Shown here piece after piece: positions 1-9,561 of a DNA stretch of 64,000 nt (positions within the stretch are counted from its first letter, which is position 1; each line of letters starts with the position of its first letter). Location: contig NZ_CP154799.1 in assembly GCF_050920705.1 (NCBI RefSeq), positions 2,542,001 through 2,606,000 of the forward strand, written 5' to 3'. The position numbers and the translations under genes are program-made. The stretch is from Regnicoccus_A sp014224355. GTDB lineage: Bacteria > Cyanobacteriota > Cyanobacteriia > PCC-6307 > Cyanobiaceae. The notes under the pieces are model-generated. The model did not search any database. It saw only the letters and a program-made list of their open reading frames with translations, and had not been told where the DNA came from.

Positions 1-568
1 CACCTACCTCTCCGAGAAGATCGGCTACTGGCGTTACATCGCCATCTACCGCCACCTGCAGAAGCACCCCGAAAGCAAGATCTTCCCGATCTTCAACTTC
101 TTTGAGAACTGGTGCCAGGACGAGAACCGCCACGGCGATTTCTTCGATGCCCTGATGAAGGCCCAGCCCGACACCGTCCGTGGTCTGCAGGCCCGGCTGT
201 GGTGCCGCTTCTTCCTTCTGGCGGTCTTCGCCACCATGTACGTGCGCGATGTGGCCCGCAAGGAGTTCTACGAGGCGCTCGGTCTCGATGCCCGCGAGTA
301 CGACAGGATGGTGATCGCCAAGACCAACGAAACGTCGGCCCGCGTCTTCCCCGTCGTGCTCAATGTGGAGCATCCCAAGTTCTACACACGCCTGGAGCGG
401 ATCGTCACCAACAACGCCGCCCTCAGCGAGGCCGAGGCCAGCGAAGCCCCGGCCCCGATCAGGGCCCTGCGCAAGCTCCCCTACTGGATGGCCAATGGCC
501 TGGAGATGGCCAAGCTGTTCCTGATGGCGCCGATCCGCAGCGAGGAGTTTCAGCCTGCCGTGCGCTGA
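1..568 (+). CDS. acsF: Mg-protoporphyrin IX monomethyl ester oxidative cyclase, 3' part
   Basis: Aerobic (oxygen-dependent) cyclase that forms the isocyclic ring of chlorophyll, turning Mg-protoporphyrin IX monomethyl ester into divinyl-protochlorophyllide at the thylakoid. Only the C-terminal ~188 residues are present; the gene enters from the left edge. The visible part carries the di-iron motif DENRHGDFFDAL (an E-x-x-H pair) near window residue 40, followed by the family's conserved stretches VRDVARKEFYEALG and TNETSARVFPVVL. The reading frame begins at base 2. Its known partner Ycf54 is encoded about 27 kb away at 27835. The following gene (tldD) starts about 40 bases downstream on the same strand. 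Identity is secure; the start and upstream context are outside the window. Confidence 0.95.
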   Translation, partial: TYLSEKIGYWRYIAIYRHLQKHPESKIFPIFNFFENWCQDENRHGDFFDALMKAQPDTVRGLQARLWCRFFLLAVFATMYVRDVARKEFYEALGLDAREYDRMVIAKTNETSARVFPVVLNVEHPKFYTRLERIVTNNAALSEAEASEAPAPIRALRKLPYWMANGLEMAKLFLMAPIRSEEFQPAVR

Positions 569-608
569 GGGTCAGCCTGGTTAGCCTGACGGTCCTCTCT
601 GAACCGTC

Positions 609-2053
609 TTGCTCGCCACTCCCACTCCCTCACTGACGGCTTCCCTGACGGGCGACAGCCTCGACAATCGCTGGCGTGACCGGCTCGAGACCGTGCTGGC
701 CGCCGGCGCTGCCGCCGGAGCCAGCCTGGTGGAGGTGTTCCTCGAGAGCACCGACCACATCGGTCTGCTGGCGGAGCAGGAGCGCATCACCAACGTCAGT
801 CCGGCCTTCGGCCGTGGGGCTGGCCTGAGGGTGTTCCTGGGAGACCGCGACGGCTTCGTCTCCACCAACGACCTGAGCGAGGCCGGCCTGCTTCAGGCCC
901 TCGATCAGGCCCTGGGCATGCTGGGGCTCACGCGCAGCAACCTCGGCGCCCACGGCTTCCCCGGCCTGGCCTCCCTGCGCGACCACGGGGCCAGCAAGGA
1001 GAACTGGCTGCAGCATTGCCCCGGCCTGGAAGAGTCCACAGCGCGTCTGCTGGAAGCCACGGCACTCCTGGATCACCATGGAGAGCACTTCCAGGCGCGC
1101 CGCGGCAGCTACGCCCGCGACTGGCAGGAGGTGCTGGTGGCCGCCAGCGACGGCACCTTCGCCCGTGACATCCGGCTGCACCAGTCGGTGGGGATCAACG
1201 CCCTGGCGGCCGACGGGGACCACCGCGCCAGCCTGGGGCGACGCTATGGCAGCTCGGGTCGCCCGGATGATCTGCGCCAGTGGGATGCCCAGGCCTCGGC
1301 GGTGGATCTCTGCGCCAGCGCCCGATCCATGCTCTATGCCGACTACGTGGACGCGGGCACCTATCCCGTGGTGCTGGCCAACCGCTTCGGCGGGGTGATC
1401 TTCCACGAAGCCTGCGGCCACCTGCTTGAAACCACCCAGGTGGAGCGGGGCACCACCCCCTTCGCCGACAAGGTGGGCGACACGATTGCCCACGAGGCCG
1501 TCACCGCCGTGGATGAAGGACTCAGTGATGGGGCCTTCGGCAGCCTCTCGATGGACGACGAGGGCATGGAGCCCGAGCGCACGGTTCTGATCGAGAACGG
1601 TGTCCTGCAGCGCTTTCTCTCCGACCGCGCCGGCGAGCTGCGCACCGGCCATGCCCGCACCGGCAGCGGCCGGCGCCAGAGCCACAACTTCGCCGCCGCC
1701 AGCCGCATGCGCAACACCTTCATCGCCGCCGGCCCCCACAGCCCCGAGCAGCTGATCGGCTCGGTTGACCGGGGGCTGTATTGCAAGTCGATGGGGGGAG
1801 GCAGTGTGGGCCCCACCGGCCAGTTCAACTTCGCCGTGGAGGAGGGCTATCTGATCGAAGACGGCCAGCTCACCAAACCGGTGAAGGGGGCCACGCTGAT
1901 CGGCGAGGCCAAGGAGGTGATGCCGCGCATCTCGATGTGCGCCAACGATCTGGAGCTGGCTGCAGGCTTCTGCGGCTCAGTGAGCGGCAGCATCTTCGTG
2001 ACCGTGGGGCAGCCCCACATCAAGGTGGACACCATCACCGTGGGGGGCGCTGA
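609..2053 (+). CDS. tldD: TldD metalloprotease (one-base frameshift at the last codons)
   Basis: TldD forms a zinc protease with TldE/PmbA that degrades unfolded peptides and matures some peptide products. The zinc motif HEACGHLLE is clear near residue 265, and the family's GRRQS and GSVGPTGQFNFAVEEGY segments follow. The frame as given runs past the natural end into the next gene with unrelated residues. One extra G in the run at 2042-2047 gives ...TITVGGR and a stop at 2051-2053, just before pmbA. I therefore end the gene at 2053 and read the shift as an assembly error. The apparent start is TTG at 609. A downstream in-frame start is possible because the first ~15 residues are not conserved-looking. 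Confidence 0.9.
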
Positions 2054-2055
2054 TC

Positions 2056-3429
2056 ATGGCCAACTCCACCAGCCTCCACGCCAGCGATCTGGCCGAGCAG
2101 CTGCAGACCCTGGCCTCAGAGCTGGGGGTGAGCCGCTGGGACCTGGGCGCCGCCTGCAGCACCGACACCTCGGTGCAGGTGGACCGGGGAGAGGCCAAGC
2201 AGCTCAAGGGAGCCCAGCGCAGCTCGATCACGGTGCGGGCCTGGAACGGCCACGGGCTGGTGGGCATCACCAGCACCACCGATCTCTCCCCCGCCGGCCT
2301 GGCCCGGGCCCTCGGCGGCGCCCGGGATGCCAGTGCCTACGGCAATCCCGATGACACGCCAGGCTTCTCGCCCCTGGCCACGGCACCCCTGGCCCCGCTG
2401 GATCAACCCCTGAGCGAACCCCGGGGCATCCTCGAGTTGCTCGAAACCCTCAAGCAGGCCGAAGCTGAGTTACTGGGCCGCCATCAGGCCATCAGCACGG
2501 TTCCTTACAACGGTCTGGCCCAACGCAGCAGCCAGCGGATCTACCTCAACAGCGAAGGGGCCTGCCGAGAGCAGCAGCTGAGCACCGCCAGCCTCTACCT
2601 CTACGCCCGCGCCGAGGAAGACGGCCGCAAGCCACGCAGCAGCGGCGCCGTGCGCCTGGCCTATGGCGCCGAGCAGCTGGATGTGGCCGGTTGCATCGAG
2701 GAAGCCGCTGAGCGCACGATCCAGCACCTCGACTACGCCCCGATCGCCACCGGCCACTACACCTGCGTGTTCAGCCCAGAGGCCTTTCTCGACCTGATCG
2801 GCGCCTTCAGCAGCCTCTTCAATGCCCGCGCCGTGCTTGATGGGGTCAGCCTCAGCCAGCGCGACTCGCTGGGGACTCAGCTGGCGGTGCCCTTCCTCTC
2901 GATCCACGACAACGGGCTGCACCCAGGCAACATCGGAGCCACCAGCTTCGATGGCGAGGGCACGCCCGTGGCGCGCCTGCCGCTGGTGGAAGGAGGATTC
3001 CTGCGACATTTCCTGCACTCGGAAGCCACGGCCCGCGCTTTCGCTGTGGCCCCCACCGGCCATGCCGGCCTGGGGGCCAAGGTGTCGGTGGGGCCCCACT
3101 GGTACGAGATCGGCCCTGCCGGCAGCTCCGATGAGCAGACCGGCGCCCGGGGCCTTGATCGCTTCAGCCAGGACGGCATCGTCTGGATCGATTCGCTCTC
3201 GGCGCTCCATGCCGGCGTCAAGGCCAGCCAGGGATCGTTCTCCCTCCCCTTCGACGGCTGGTTGATCCAGGGCGGCGAAGCCCGCTCGATCGAAGCCGCC
3301 ACCGTGGCCGGCGACATCCGCGCCGTCCTCAAGGGACTGCTGGGCTTCGAAGGGGAGCCCAAGGTCACCCCCGACGGCGTTTGCCCGATGGTGTGGGTGG
3401 AAGGTCTCTCGATCACCGGCGACGCCTGA
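2056..3429 (+). CDS. pmbA: TldE/PmbA, partner of TldD
   Basis: 457-residue PmbA/TldE protein, the non-metal-binding partner of TldD. The family features seen are an N-terminal domain with SITVRAWNGHGLVGITSTT, a central FSPEAFLDLIGAF segment, SIHDNGLHPGNIGATSFDGEG, and the C-terminal GVKASQGSFSLPFDGWLI. There is no HExxxH zinc site, as expected for TldE. It begins two bases after the corrected tldD stop, so the two are co-transcribed and probably translationally coupled. fmt follows 24 bases downstream and may share the transcript. The length is normal and the frame is intact. Confidence 0.93.
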   Translation: MANSTSLHASDLAEQLQTLASELGVSRWDLGAACSTDTSVQVDRGEAKQLKGAQRSSITVRAWNGHGLVGITSTTDLSPAGLARALGGARDASAYGNPDDTPGFSPLATAPLAPLDQPLSEPRGILELLETLKQAEAELLGRHQAISTVPYNGLAQRSSQRIYLNSEGACREQQLSTASLYLYARAEEDGRKPRSSGAVRLAYGAEQLDVAGCIEEAAERTIQHLDYAPIATGHYTCVFSPEAFLDLIGAFSSLFNARAVLDGVSLSQRDSLGTQLAVPFLSIHDNGLHPGNIGATSFDGEGTPVARLPLVEGGFLRHFLHSEATARAFAVAPTGHAGLGAKVSVGPHWYEIGPAGSSDEQTGARGLDRFSQDGIVWIDSLSALHAGVKASQGSFSLPFDGWLIQGGEARSIEAATVAGDIRAVLKGLLGFEGEPKVTPDGVCPMVWVEGLSITGDA

Positions 3430-3453
3430 GGCCAGCAGAGCGAGGAGCCGGCG

Positions 3454-4494
3454 ATGAAGATCCTGTTCTGGGGCACCCCGGCCTACGCGGTGCCCAGCCT
3501 TGAGGCGCTGCGGGCAGCGGGCCATGAGCTGGTGGGGGTGGTCAGTCAGCCCGATCGCCGCCGCGGACGGGGCTCGGCGTTGGTGACCTCGGCCGTGAAG
3601 GCCCGGGCGCTGGAGCTGGGTCTGCCGGTGTTCACCCCCAGCCGCATCCGGCGTGAACCCGAGCTGCAGGCGCAGCTGGCGGCCCTAGGGGCGGAGGCGT
3701 CGGTGGTGGTGGCCTTCGGGCAACTGTTGCCTCCCGATGTGCTGGCCCAGCCGCCGCTGGGCTGCTGGAACGGCCATGGCTCGCTGCTGCCCCGCTGGCG
3801 TGGCGCCGCCCCGATCCAGTGGTGCCTGATCGAAGGCGACGCCGAGACCGGCGTGGGGATCATGGCCATGGAAGAGGGTCTCGACACGGGCCCGGTGCTG
3901 CTGGAGCGGCGCCTCTCGATCGGGCTGCTGGAGAACGCGGACCAGCTCGGGGAGCGCCTGAGCCGGCTCACCGCCGAGCTGCTGGTGGAGGCGATGCCCC
4001 GGATTGCTGCGGCGGGGCCGGGCGCTGAAACCGACCGCTGGCAGCGGCTTGGACTCCATCCCCAGCTCCAGGAGGGCCTCACCCACGCCCGCCTGCTGCA
4101 GAAGGACGACTACGCGATCAGCTGGAACGCGCAGTGCCTGGCGATCCACCGGCGGGTGATGGGACTGCATCCCGGCGCGCACACCAAGTGGCGCGGCAAG
4201 CGGCTCAAGCTGCTGGCCAGCGAACCACTGGTGCAGCGGCTGGCCGATCAGCTCACGCCCGCCGGCGCCCAACTGGCTGTCCGTTGGAGTGAGCCGGGCC
4301 GCGCCGAACTGGCTGAAGCCAAGGCCGCTGAACCCGGATGTGTGCTGGAGCTGGTCCGCGGCGTGGGCCTGGTGGTGGCTACCGGCGGCTGCCCCTTCCT
4401 GATCCGCGAGGCGCAGCTGGAGGGAAAGCGTGCTGCGACGGGCGAGGCCCTGATCCAGCAACTGGGGGCACAGGTGGGAGATCGGTTGGGCTGA
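3454..4494 (+). CDS. fmt: methionyl-tRNA formyltransferase
   Basis: Formylates Met-tRNA(fMet) from 10-formyl-tetrahydrofolate so that translation can begin. The N-terminal start MKILFWGTPAYAVPSLEAL is typical. The folate and catalytic region is complete: NGHGSLLPRWRGAAPIQW (Asn and His of the active site) and the downstream TGVGIMAMEEGLDTGPVL with the catalytic Asp. A C-terminal tRNA-binding OB-like domain follows. At 346 residues it is slightly longer than bacterial relatives. It is in line with tldD-pmbA and converges with the helicase gene on the other strand, whose stop lies 18 bases beyond. Confidence 0.96.
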   Translation: MKILFWGTPAYAVPSLEALRAAGHELVGVVSQPDRRRGRGSALVTSAVKARALELGLPVFTPSRIRREPELQAQLAALGAEASVVVAFGQLLPPDVLAQPPLGCWNGHGSLLPRWRGAAPIQWCLIEGDAETGVGIMAMEEGLDTGPVLLERRLSIGLLENADQLGERLSRLTAELLVEAMPRIAAAGPGAETDRWQRLGLHPQLQEGLTHARLLQKDDYAISWNAQCLAIHRRVMGLHPGAHTKWRGKRLKLLASEPLVQRLADQLTPAGAQLAVRWSEPGRAELAEAKAAEPGCVLELVRGVGLVVATGGCPFLIREAQLEGKRAATGEALIQQLGAQVGDRLG

Positions 4495-4511
4495 GGGGCC
4501 AGTCCCTCTGT

Positions 4512-5921
4512 TCAGCCCCGACCCCTGGGGCGGGTCTCCCGCGAAAGCGGTTGGCTGCGGGGCGAGCCACTGCGCGGCCCGTTGCGCCGAGGCGCTGAAG
4601 AACCAGGGCCACCGCGCTGGCCACCGCCACGGCGGCCTCCCTTGCCCCGCCCGCCACTGAGATCCAGGGGCGGCGCCGAGAGGATCGTGGGCTCGAAGCC
4701 TGGGATCTCCGCTCGGGGCAGGGGATTGCCGATCAGCTTCTCGATTGCGCGCAGCAGTTCGTGTTCCTCGGCGGCCACAAGGGAGAGCGCATGGCCGCTC
4801 TGGCCGGCCCGGCCGGTACGGCCGATCCGGTGCACGTAGTCCTCGGCCACGTTGGGCAGATCCAGATTGACCACATGGGGCAGTTGCTCGATGTCGAGGC
4901 CGCGGGCGGCGAGGTCGGTGGCCACCAGCACCCTCAGCTCCCCGCTCTTGAAACTCGCCAGGGCGCGGGTGCGGGCCCCCTGGCTCTTGTTGCCGTGGAT
5001 GGCCATGGAGGTGACACCCTCCTGGCTCAGGCGGTCGGCCAGCCGGTTCGCGCCGTGTTTGGTGCGGGAGAAGACCAGCACCTGCTGCCAGTTGTTGCTG
5101 CGGATCAGGTGGGAGAGCAGGTCTCCTTTGCGGGCCATGTCGCAGGGATGCATCACCTGCTCCACCAGGGGGGCCGCACGGTTCTCGGGTGTGGCCTGCA
5201 GCTGCAGGGGCTGATGCAGCAGCCCGTGGGCCAGCCTGCGGATCGAGGGATTGAAGGTGGCTGAGAACAGCAGGTTCTGACGCCTGGGAGGGAGCAGGGC
5301 CAGGATCTTCTGGATGTCGCGGATGAAACCCATGTCGAGCATGCGGTCGGCTTCATCCAGCACCAGGATCTCGAGCCGGTCGAAACGGATCGCGTTCTGC
5401 TGGTAGAGATCCATCAGACGGCCGGGGGTGGCCACCAGCACGTCGGCGCCGCGACGCAGCCGCTGCATCTGGGGATTGATCTTGACGCCGCCGAAGACCA
5501 CGTCGCCGCGCAGGTCGAGGAAGCGGCCATAGGCCTGGACACTTTCCGCCACCTGGGCAGCCAGCTCCCGGGTGGGGGTGAGCACCAGAGCACGGACCTG
5601 GTTGTTGCGGGCATGGGGCCCATGCCGCAGCCGCTCCAGCATCGGAAGGGTGAAGCCGGCGGTCTTGCCGGTGCCGGTCTGGGCGGCGGCCATCACATCA
5701 CGGCCGCCGAGCACCGCCGGAATCGACTGCACCTGGATCGGTGAGGGGCAGGTGTAGCCCTTCAGCGCAATTGCTTTGAGCAGTGGCTCAGACAACCCGA
5801 AGGAGGCGAAATCCTGAACCGGGCTTCCGGAAGTGGCTGGATCGGCCCCTGAAACGACAGGGCTGATCTGCTCCTCTCCCGGAGCTGGGTGGGTCAGACG
5901 GGAAATCGGAGCAATCCTCAC
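4512..5921 (-). CDS. DEAD-box RNA helicase, RhlE-like
   Basis: ATP-dependent RNA helicase of 469 residues. Ordered motifs are visible: Q motif (FGLSEPLLKAIALKGY..PSPIQ, near residues 40-60), Walker A AQTGTGKT, PTRELAAQ, DEADRMLDMG, SATFN, and the C-terminal ARGLDIEQLPHVVN and HRIGRTGRAG. The last ~60 residues are a basic Gly/Arg-rich tail (RGKGGRRGGGQRGG), as in RhlE-type enzymes that bind ribosomal or unstructured RNA. The start chosen is GTG at 5921, which gives a short N-terminal extension before the Q motif. It is transcribed alone. A second DEAD-box helicase of the CsdA type is at 41652-43694. Assignment to RhlE rather than another DEAD subgroup rests on the tail and length. Confidence 0.9.
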   Translation of the reverse strand: MRIAPISRLTHPAPGEEQISPVVSGADPATSGSPVQDFASFGLSEPLLKAIALKGYTCPSPIQVQSIPAVLGGRDVMAAAQTGTGKTAGFTLPMLERLRHGPHARNNQVRALVLTPTRELAAQVAESVQAYGRFLDLRGDVVFGGVKINPQMQRLRRGADVLVATPGRLMDLYQQNAIRFDRLEILVLDEADRMLDMGFIRDIQKILALLPPRRQNLLFSATFNPSIRRLAHGLLHQPLQLQATPENRAAPLVEQVMHPCDMARKGDLLSHLIRSNNWQQVLVFSRTKHGANRLADRLSQEGVTSMAIHGNKSQGARTRALASFKSGELRVLVATDLAARGLDIEQLPHVVNLDLPNVAEDYVHRIGRTGRAGQSGHALSLVAAEEHELLRAIEKLIGNPLPRAEIPGFEPTILSAPPLDLSGGRGKGGRRGGGQRGGPGSSAPRRNGPRSGSPRSQPLSRETRPRGRG

Positions 5922-6000
5922 GGGACACCTAACCTAGGAGAACAGGGCTGTGGCGATGGGAACAGTGGCCAGACCCTCGGATCCATGTCTTGATGTGGCG

Positions 6001-6465
6001 ATGATTACCACCCTCTCCAGCCGTGGTCGTCGGGGCACCCCGGGAGCGGCCTACTGGCGCCTGCATCCCCCCACCCCCTGGAAGACCACCCAGGCCCTGC
6101 TGGAGCAGGAGAGTGTGGCCCAACCGCACCAGCAACCCCAACCGCTGAACGGCGAGCAGTCCCTTCCCGCCTCGGTGGAGGCCGTCCCGGAGGCGGCCAG
6201 ACCAGTGCAGAGCAGCGAAGCCATCGCCGCCGAGCCACACCGGCAGCACTCACCCCACGGCCAGCCCGAGCCCATCGGCAGAACCTTGCTGATGCTGTTC
6301 CTGTGGGCCGTGCTGCTGCTGATCGATGCGGCCATGGCCCTCAGGGAGCTGGCTGCTCAGCTGGCCCCGCACGGAACAGAGAAAGCCCCCCGAAGCCGCC
6401 GCAACCGACGAACCCAGGGGGCCTTGCCAGGGGATTGGCCGGCGCCGCTGGCCAGCCTTCCCTGA
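6001..6465 (+). CDS. hypothetical protein with one membrane segment
   Basis: Unrecognised 154-residue protein starting at ATG 6001. The N-terminal half is polar and Pro/Gln-rich (PHQQPQPLNGEQ). One strongly hydrophobic segment, LLMLFLWAVLLLIDAAMAL, lies near residues 100-118 and is followed by a basic tail (PRSRRNRRTQG), which suggests a single-pass membrane protein with a cytoplasmic C-terminus. It sits between two minus-strand genes and converges with pntB, whose stop is 17 bases away. Coding is plausible from the hydrophobic block and intact frame, but I know no function. Confidence 0.5.
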   Translation: MITTLSSRGRRGTPGAAYWRLHPPTPWKTTQALLEQESVAQPHQQPQPLNGEQSLPASVEAVPEAARPVQSSEAIAAEPHRQHSPHGQPEPIGRTLLMLFLWAVLLLIDAAMALRELAAQLAPHGTEKAPRSRRNRRTQGALPGDWPAPLASLP

Positions 6466-6481
6466 GGGCTGGAACAGTTGC

Positions 6482-7896
6482 TCAGCGGGAGGCGCCAGCC
6501 CCCGCAGCCACCTTGCCCACGCCAAGGGAGCGCAGCTCCTGCAACAGGCTCTGCAGCACCTGCTTGGCGTCGCCGAACACCATTGAGGTCTGGGGCAGCT
6601 CAAAGAGGTCGTTGCGGATGCCGGCATAGCCCGATCCCAGGCTGCGTTTGACCACGAACACCGTGCGGGCCTGATCCACCTCCAGCACAGGCATCCCGTA
6701 GAGGGGGCTGGCCGGGTCGTTCTTGGCGCGGGGATTGACCACGTCGTTGGCCCCCAGCACGATCACCACATCGGTGCGCGGGAAGTCGGGGTTGATTGCA
6801 TCCATCTCGACCAGCTGGTCGTAAGGAACATCGGCTTCCGCCAGCAGCACGTTCATGTGGCCCGGCATGCGTCCGGCCACCGGGTGAATGGCGTAGCGCA
6901 CCTCGATGCCGTGCTGCTCGAGCAGACGGGCGAGCTCCTTGAGGCTGTGCTGAGCCTGGGCCACGGCCAGGCCGTAGCCGGGAACGAAGATCACCCGCTC
7001 GGCCGCCTCCAGGGTGAGGGCACATTCCTCGGGGCTGCAGGAGGTCACATTCGTGTACTCCTCACGGCCACCATCGCCATCACCGGTCTGGCTCGATCCG
7101 GCACCCAGGGCGCCACCGAACAGCACGGAGGTGAGCGAGCGGTTCATGGCCGTGCACATCACCTGGGTGAGGATCAGGCCGGCCGCGCCCACCATGGCGC
7201 CCGCCACGATCAGCAGCTCGCTGCCCACAACGAAACCGGCAGCGGCAGCCGCCACCCCGGAATAGGAGTTGAGCAGGGAGATCACCACTGGCATATCGGC
7301 ACCGCCCACGGGCAGGGTCAGACCCACCCCCAGCAGCAGGGCCAGCACCGTGAGGGGGGCCAGAGCCACGGGAACCCCCTTGAGCACCAGCGCGCAGCAG
7401 GCCAGACAGGCCAGCGCCAGGAGGATGTTCACCGCATGGCGCTGGGGGCGCAGGGTCCAGTCGGGGGTCCCCAGCCACTCCTGCAGCTTGCCCATCGCCA
7501 CCAGAGAGCCACTGAAGGTGATGGCACCCACCAGCACCGACACCAGCACCGAGACCTGCCCCACAAGGTTCAGGGGGTGGGCAGCTGCACGGCACCGATC
7601 GCCACCAGCAACGACGACATGCCGCCGCAGCCGTTGAAGAGCGCCACGGTCTCGGGCATGGAGGTCATCGCCACCCGAAGGGCGAGCACGGCACCGAGGC
7701 CGCCGCCGATGCCCAGCCCCAGAAGCATCCAGGGCCAGCCGCCCAGACCCTGCTGCAGCAGCAGGCCCACCACTGCCAGGCCGAGGGCCAGAGCAGCCAG
7801 GCCATTGGCGCTGCGGGCCGTGCGGATCTTGGCCAGTCCCTTGAGCCCGAAGGCCAGCAGCAGAACGGAGCCGAGTTCGATCGTCAGTTCAATCAT
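6482..7896 (-). CDS. pntB: NAD(P) transhydrogenase beta subunit (one-base frameshift)
   Basis: Proton-pumping transhydrogenase subunit holding membrane domain II and the NADP-binding domain III. The N-terminal 108 residues (MIELTIELGSVLLLAFGLKG...GCGGMSSLLVAIGA) stop early at 7570. The rest, starting LNLVGQVSVLVSVLVGAITFSGSL, continues in another frame and runs to the NADP site (VPGYGLAVAQAQH, HPVAGRMPGHMNVLLAEA, VLGANDVVNPRA) and the end. Adding one base to the five-G run at 7573-7577 joins them into a normal ~471-residue PntB. The start codon overlaps the pntA-2 stop by one base (TGATG), so the three pnt genes form one operon read leftwards. Either the shift is an assembly error or transhydrogenase is inactive in this strain; I favour error. 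Confidence 0.9.
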
Positions 7897-8192
7897 CAGT
7901 TCGCCTCCCTGCGGCGGAACATCGCCAGCATCCGGTCAGTCACGAGGAACCCTCCCACCACGTTGAACAGGGCAAAGCCCAGGGCCACGGCCCCGATCAG
8001 CTTCAGAGCAGGGGTGGGAGCCTGACCGATCAGGGCAAGCGCGGCCAGCAGGGTGATGCCGCTGATGGCATTGGCCCCGGACATCAACGGCGTGTGCAGC
8101 GTGGGGGGCACCTTGCCGATCAGTTCAAGCCCCAGCAGGCTTCCAAGCACCAGAACCCAGAGGGCGGCGGTGCCACCGAGATGACCGCTCAT
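7896..8192 (-). CDS. pntA-2: NAD(P) transhydrogenase alpha-2 subunit (membrane part)
   Basis: Small 98-residue integral membrane subunit, equivalent to the C-terminal membrane region of a fused PntA. Hydrophobic helices are evident (ALWVLVLGSLLGLELIG, AISGITLLAALALIGQ, ALGFALFNVVGGFLV). The conserved phrase HTPLMSGANAISG and the ending VTDRMLAMFRRRE are typical of the family. It overlaps pntA-1 by four bases at its start and pntB by one base at its end. The overlaps indicate strict translational coupling of the three subunits, which together pump protons while moving hydride between NADH and NADP. Confidence 0.93.
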   Translation of the reverse strand: MSGHLGGTAALWVLVLGSLLGLELIGKVPPTLHTPLMSGANAISGITLLAALALIGQAPTPALKLIGAVALGFALFNVVGGFLVTDRMLAMFRRREAN

Positions 8193-9358
8193 GCCGTCAC
8201 CTCCTCGAGGCTGGGCCAGAGATCGGGGCGGCGACAGGCGCCCGCGTGGGAGATCAGACAGGGGTCGAGCAATGGATCCTCGGGGTTAAGTTGCAGGCCT
8301 TCTTCCGCGAACAGGGGCTCGAGGAAGGAAGTCAGGTTGCGGGCGTAGAGGGCGCTGGCATGGTGTGGCACCGAGGCCGGCAGGTTGGAGGAGCCGATGA
8401 TGCGCACCCCTCCGATCTCCACGGTGCGGTCGAGCTGGCTGCCGGCACAGTTGCCACCGGTGGACACCGCCAGGTCCACCACCACCGAGCCGGGGCGCAG
8501 GGCCAAGAGCATTTCTTCGGTGATCAGCAACGGCGCGGGCCGCCCTGGCACCTGGGCGGTTGTGATCACCGCGTCGGCTTCGGCCAGATGGGTGGTGAGC
8601 TGCTGACGCTGGGCCTCGAGGAAGGCGGCTCCGGCCTCGCGGGCATAGCCCCCTGCTTCACCCGGGGCCTCACGGCTGGGGGGATCAATGAAGCGGGCCC
8701 CCAGCGACTCCACCTGTTCCTTGGCGGCGGGACGCACGTCGCTCACCTTCACCACCGCTCCAAGGCGGCGCGCCGTGGCCACCGCCTGCAGACCGGCCAC
8801 GCCGGCGCCCAGCACCAGGACCTTGGCGGGCTGCACCGTGCCGGCGGCGGTCATCAGCATCGGGAAGAAGCGATCCAGTTCGCTCGCTGCCAGCAGCACC
8901 GCCTTGTAGCCGGCGATATTGGCCTGGGAGGAGAGCACATCCATCGACTGGGCGCGGCTGATGCGCGGCAGCAGCTCCATGGCCAGAGTTGAGAGCCCCC
9001 TGCTGCTGAGCCGCTCGATCAGGGCACGGTTCAGGTAGGGATCAAGCAGGCCCACCAGCACGCAGCCGGAGGGGAGACGCTCGAGTCCCCCCGATCCCCC
9101 GTCGGATTCCTGCAGAGGTGGCTGCACGCAGAGCACCAGTTCGGCGCCGCTCCAGGTGTCGGGGCAGCCCTTGGTCACGATCGAGGCCCCTGCCTCGCTG
9201 AAGGCGTCATCGCTGAATCCGGCTTCCAGCCCTGCGCCGGCCTCGATGAACACCTCGGATTTCTTGGCGACCAGCCGGCGCACCGTTTCAGGTGTGGCGG
9301 CGACGCGCCGTTCCCCCACCCGGCTTTCGATGGGAACCAAGACCCTGACCACAGACAA
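8189..9358 (-). CDS. pntA-1: NAD(P) transhydrogenase alpha-1 subunit (NAD-binding)
   Basis: Soluble NAD(H)-binding domain I of transhydrogenase, 389 residues, related to alanine dehydrogenase. The N-terminal VPIESRVGERRVAATPETV, the central Rossmann fingerprint VLGAGVAGLQAVATARRLGA and the SSNLPASVPHHAS.LYARN segment near the C-terminus are characteristic. The given start is TTG at 9358; a GTG three codons later is equally possible. It is the first gene of the pnt operon and is divergent from ferredoxin petF, with a 203-base shared upstream region. The separate alpha-1 and alpha-2 genes match the usual cyanobacterial arrangement. Confidence 0.94.
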   Translation of the reverse strand: MSVVRVLVPIESRVGERRVAATPETVRRLVAKKSEVFIEAGAGLEAGFSDDAFSEAGASIVTKGCPDTWSGAELVLCVQPPLQESDGGSGGLERLPSGCVLVGLLDPYLNRALIERLSSRGLSTLAMELLPRISRAQSMDVLSSQANIAGYKAVLLAASELDRFFPMLMTAAGTVQPAKVLVLGAGVAGLQAVATARRLGAVVKVSDVRPAAKEQVESLGARFIDPPSREAPGEAGGYAREAGAAFLEAQRQQLTTHLAEADAVITTAQVPGRPAPLLITEEMLLALRPGSVVVDLAVSTGGNCAGSQLDRTVEIGGVRIIGSSNLPASVPHHASALYARNLTSFLEPLFAEEGLQLNPEDPLLDPCLISHAGACRRPDLWPSLEEVTA

Positions 9359-9413
9359 CTCCAGCGGTGCTCACCTCCTCCATTGAGGGTCCGCGTGGTG
9401 GAGAGACGCAAGT

Positions 9414-9452
9414 CGCCTCTGAACGTTGTGTTCAAGCCACCACACAGAGGCG
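9414..9452. promoter_or_regulatory. inverted repeat in the pntA-1/petF divergent upstream region
   Basis: Perfect 8-base arms CGCCTCTG (9414-9421) and CAGAGGCG (9445-9452), separated by 23 bases. The repeat lies in the 203-base region between two divergent genes, so it is not a terminator for either. A further CGTGCCTCTG copy follows at 9481, so the core CCTCTG recurs. It could be a regulator site or a leader hairpin for petF. There is no direct evidence of function. Confidence 0.3.
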
Positions 9453-9561
9453 TGCCTGCCCCGGTCGGCCACGGTGATGGCGTGCCTCTGTCACGAGGGC
9501 TACCCCAAAGCTGCTCCGCGCTGTTTAGCAAGAGAGGGCAGTTCTGCGCTGATCCCCATCC

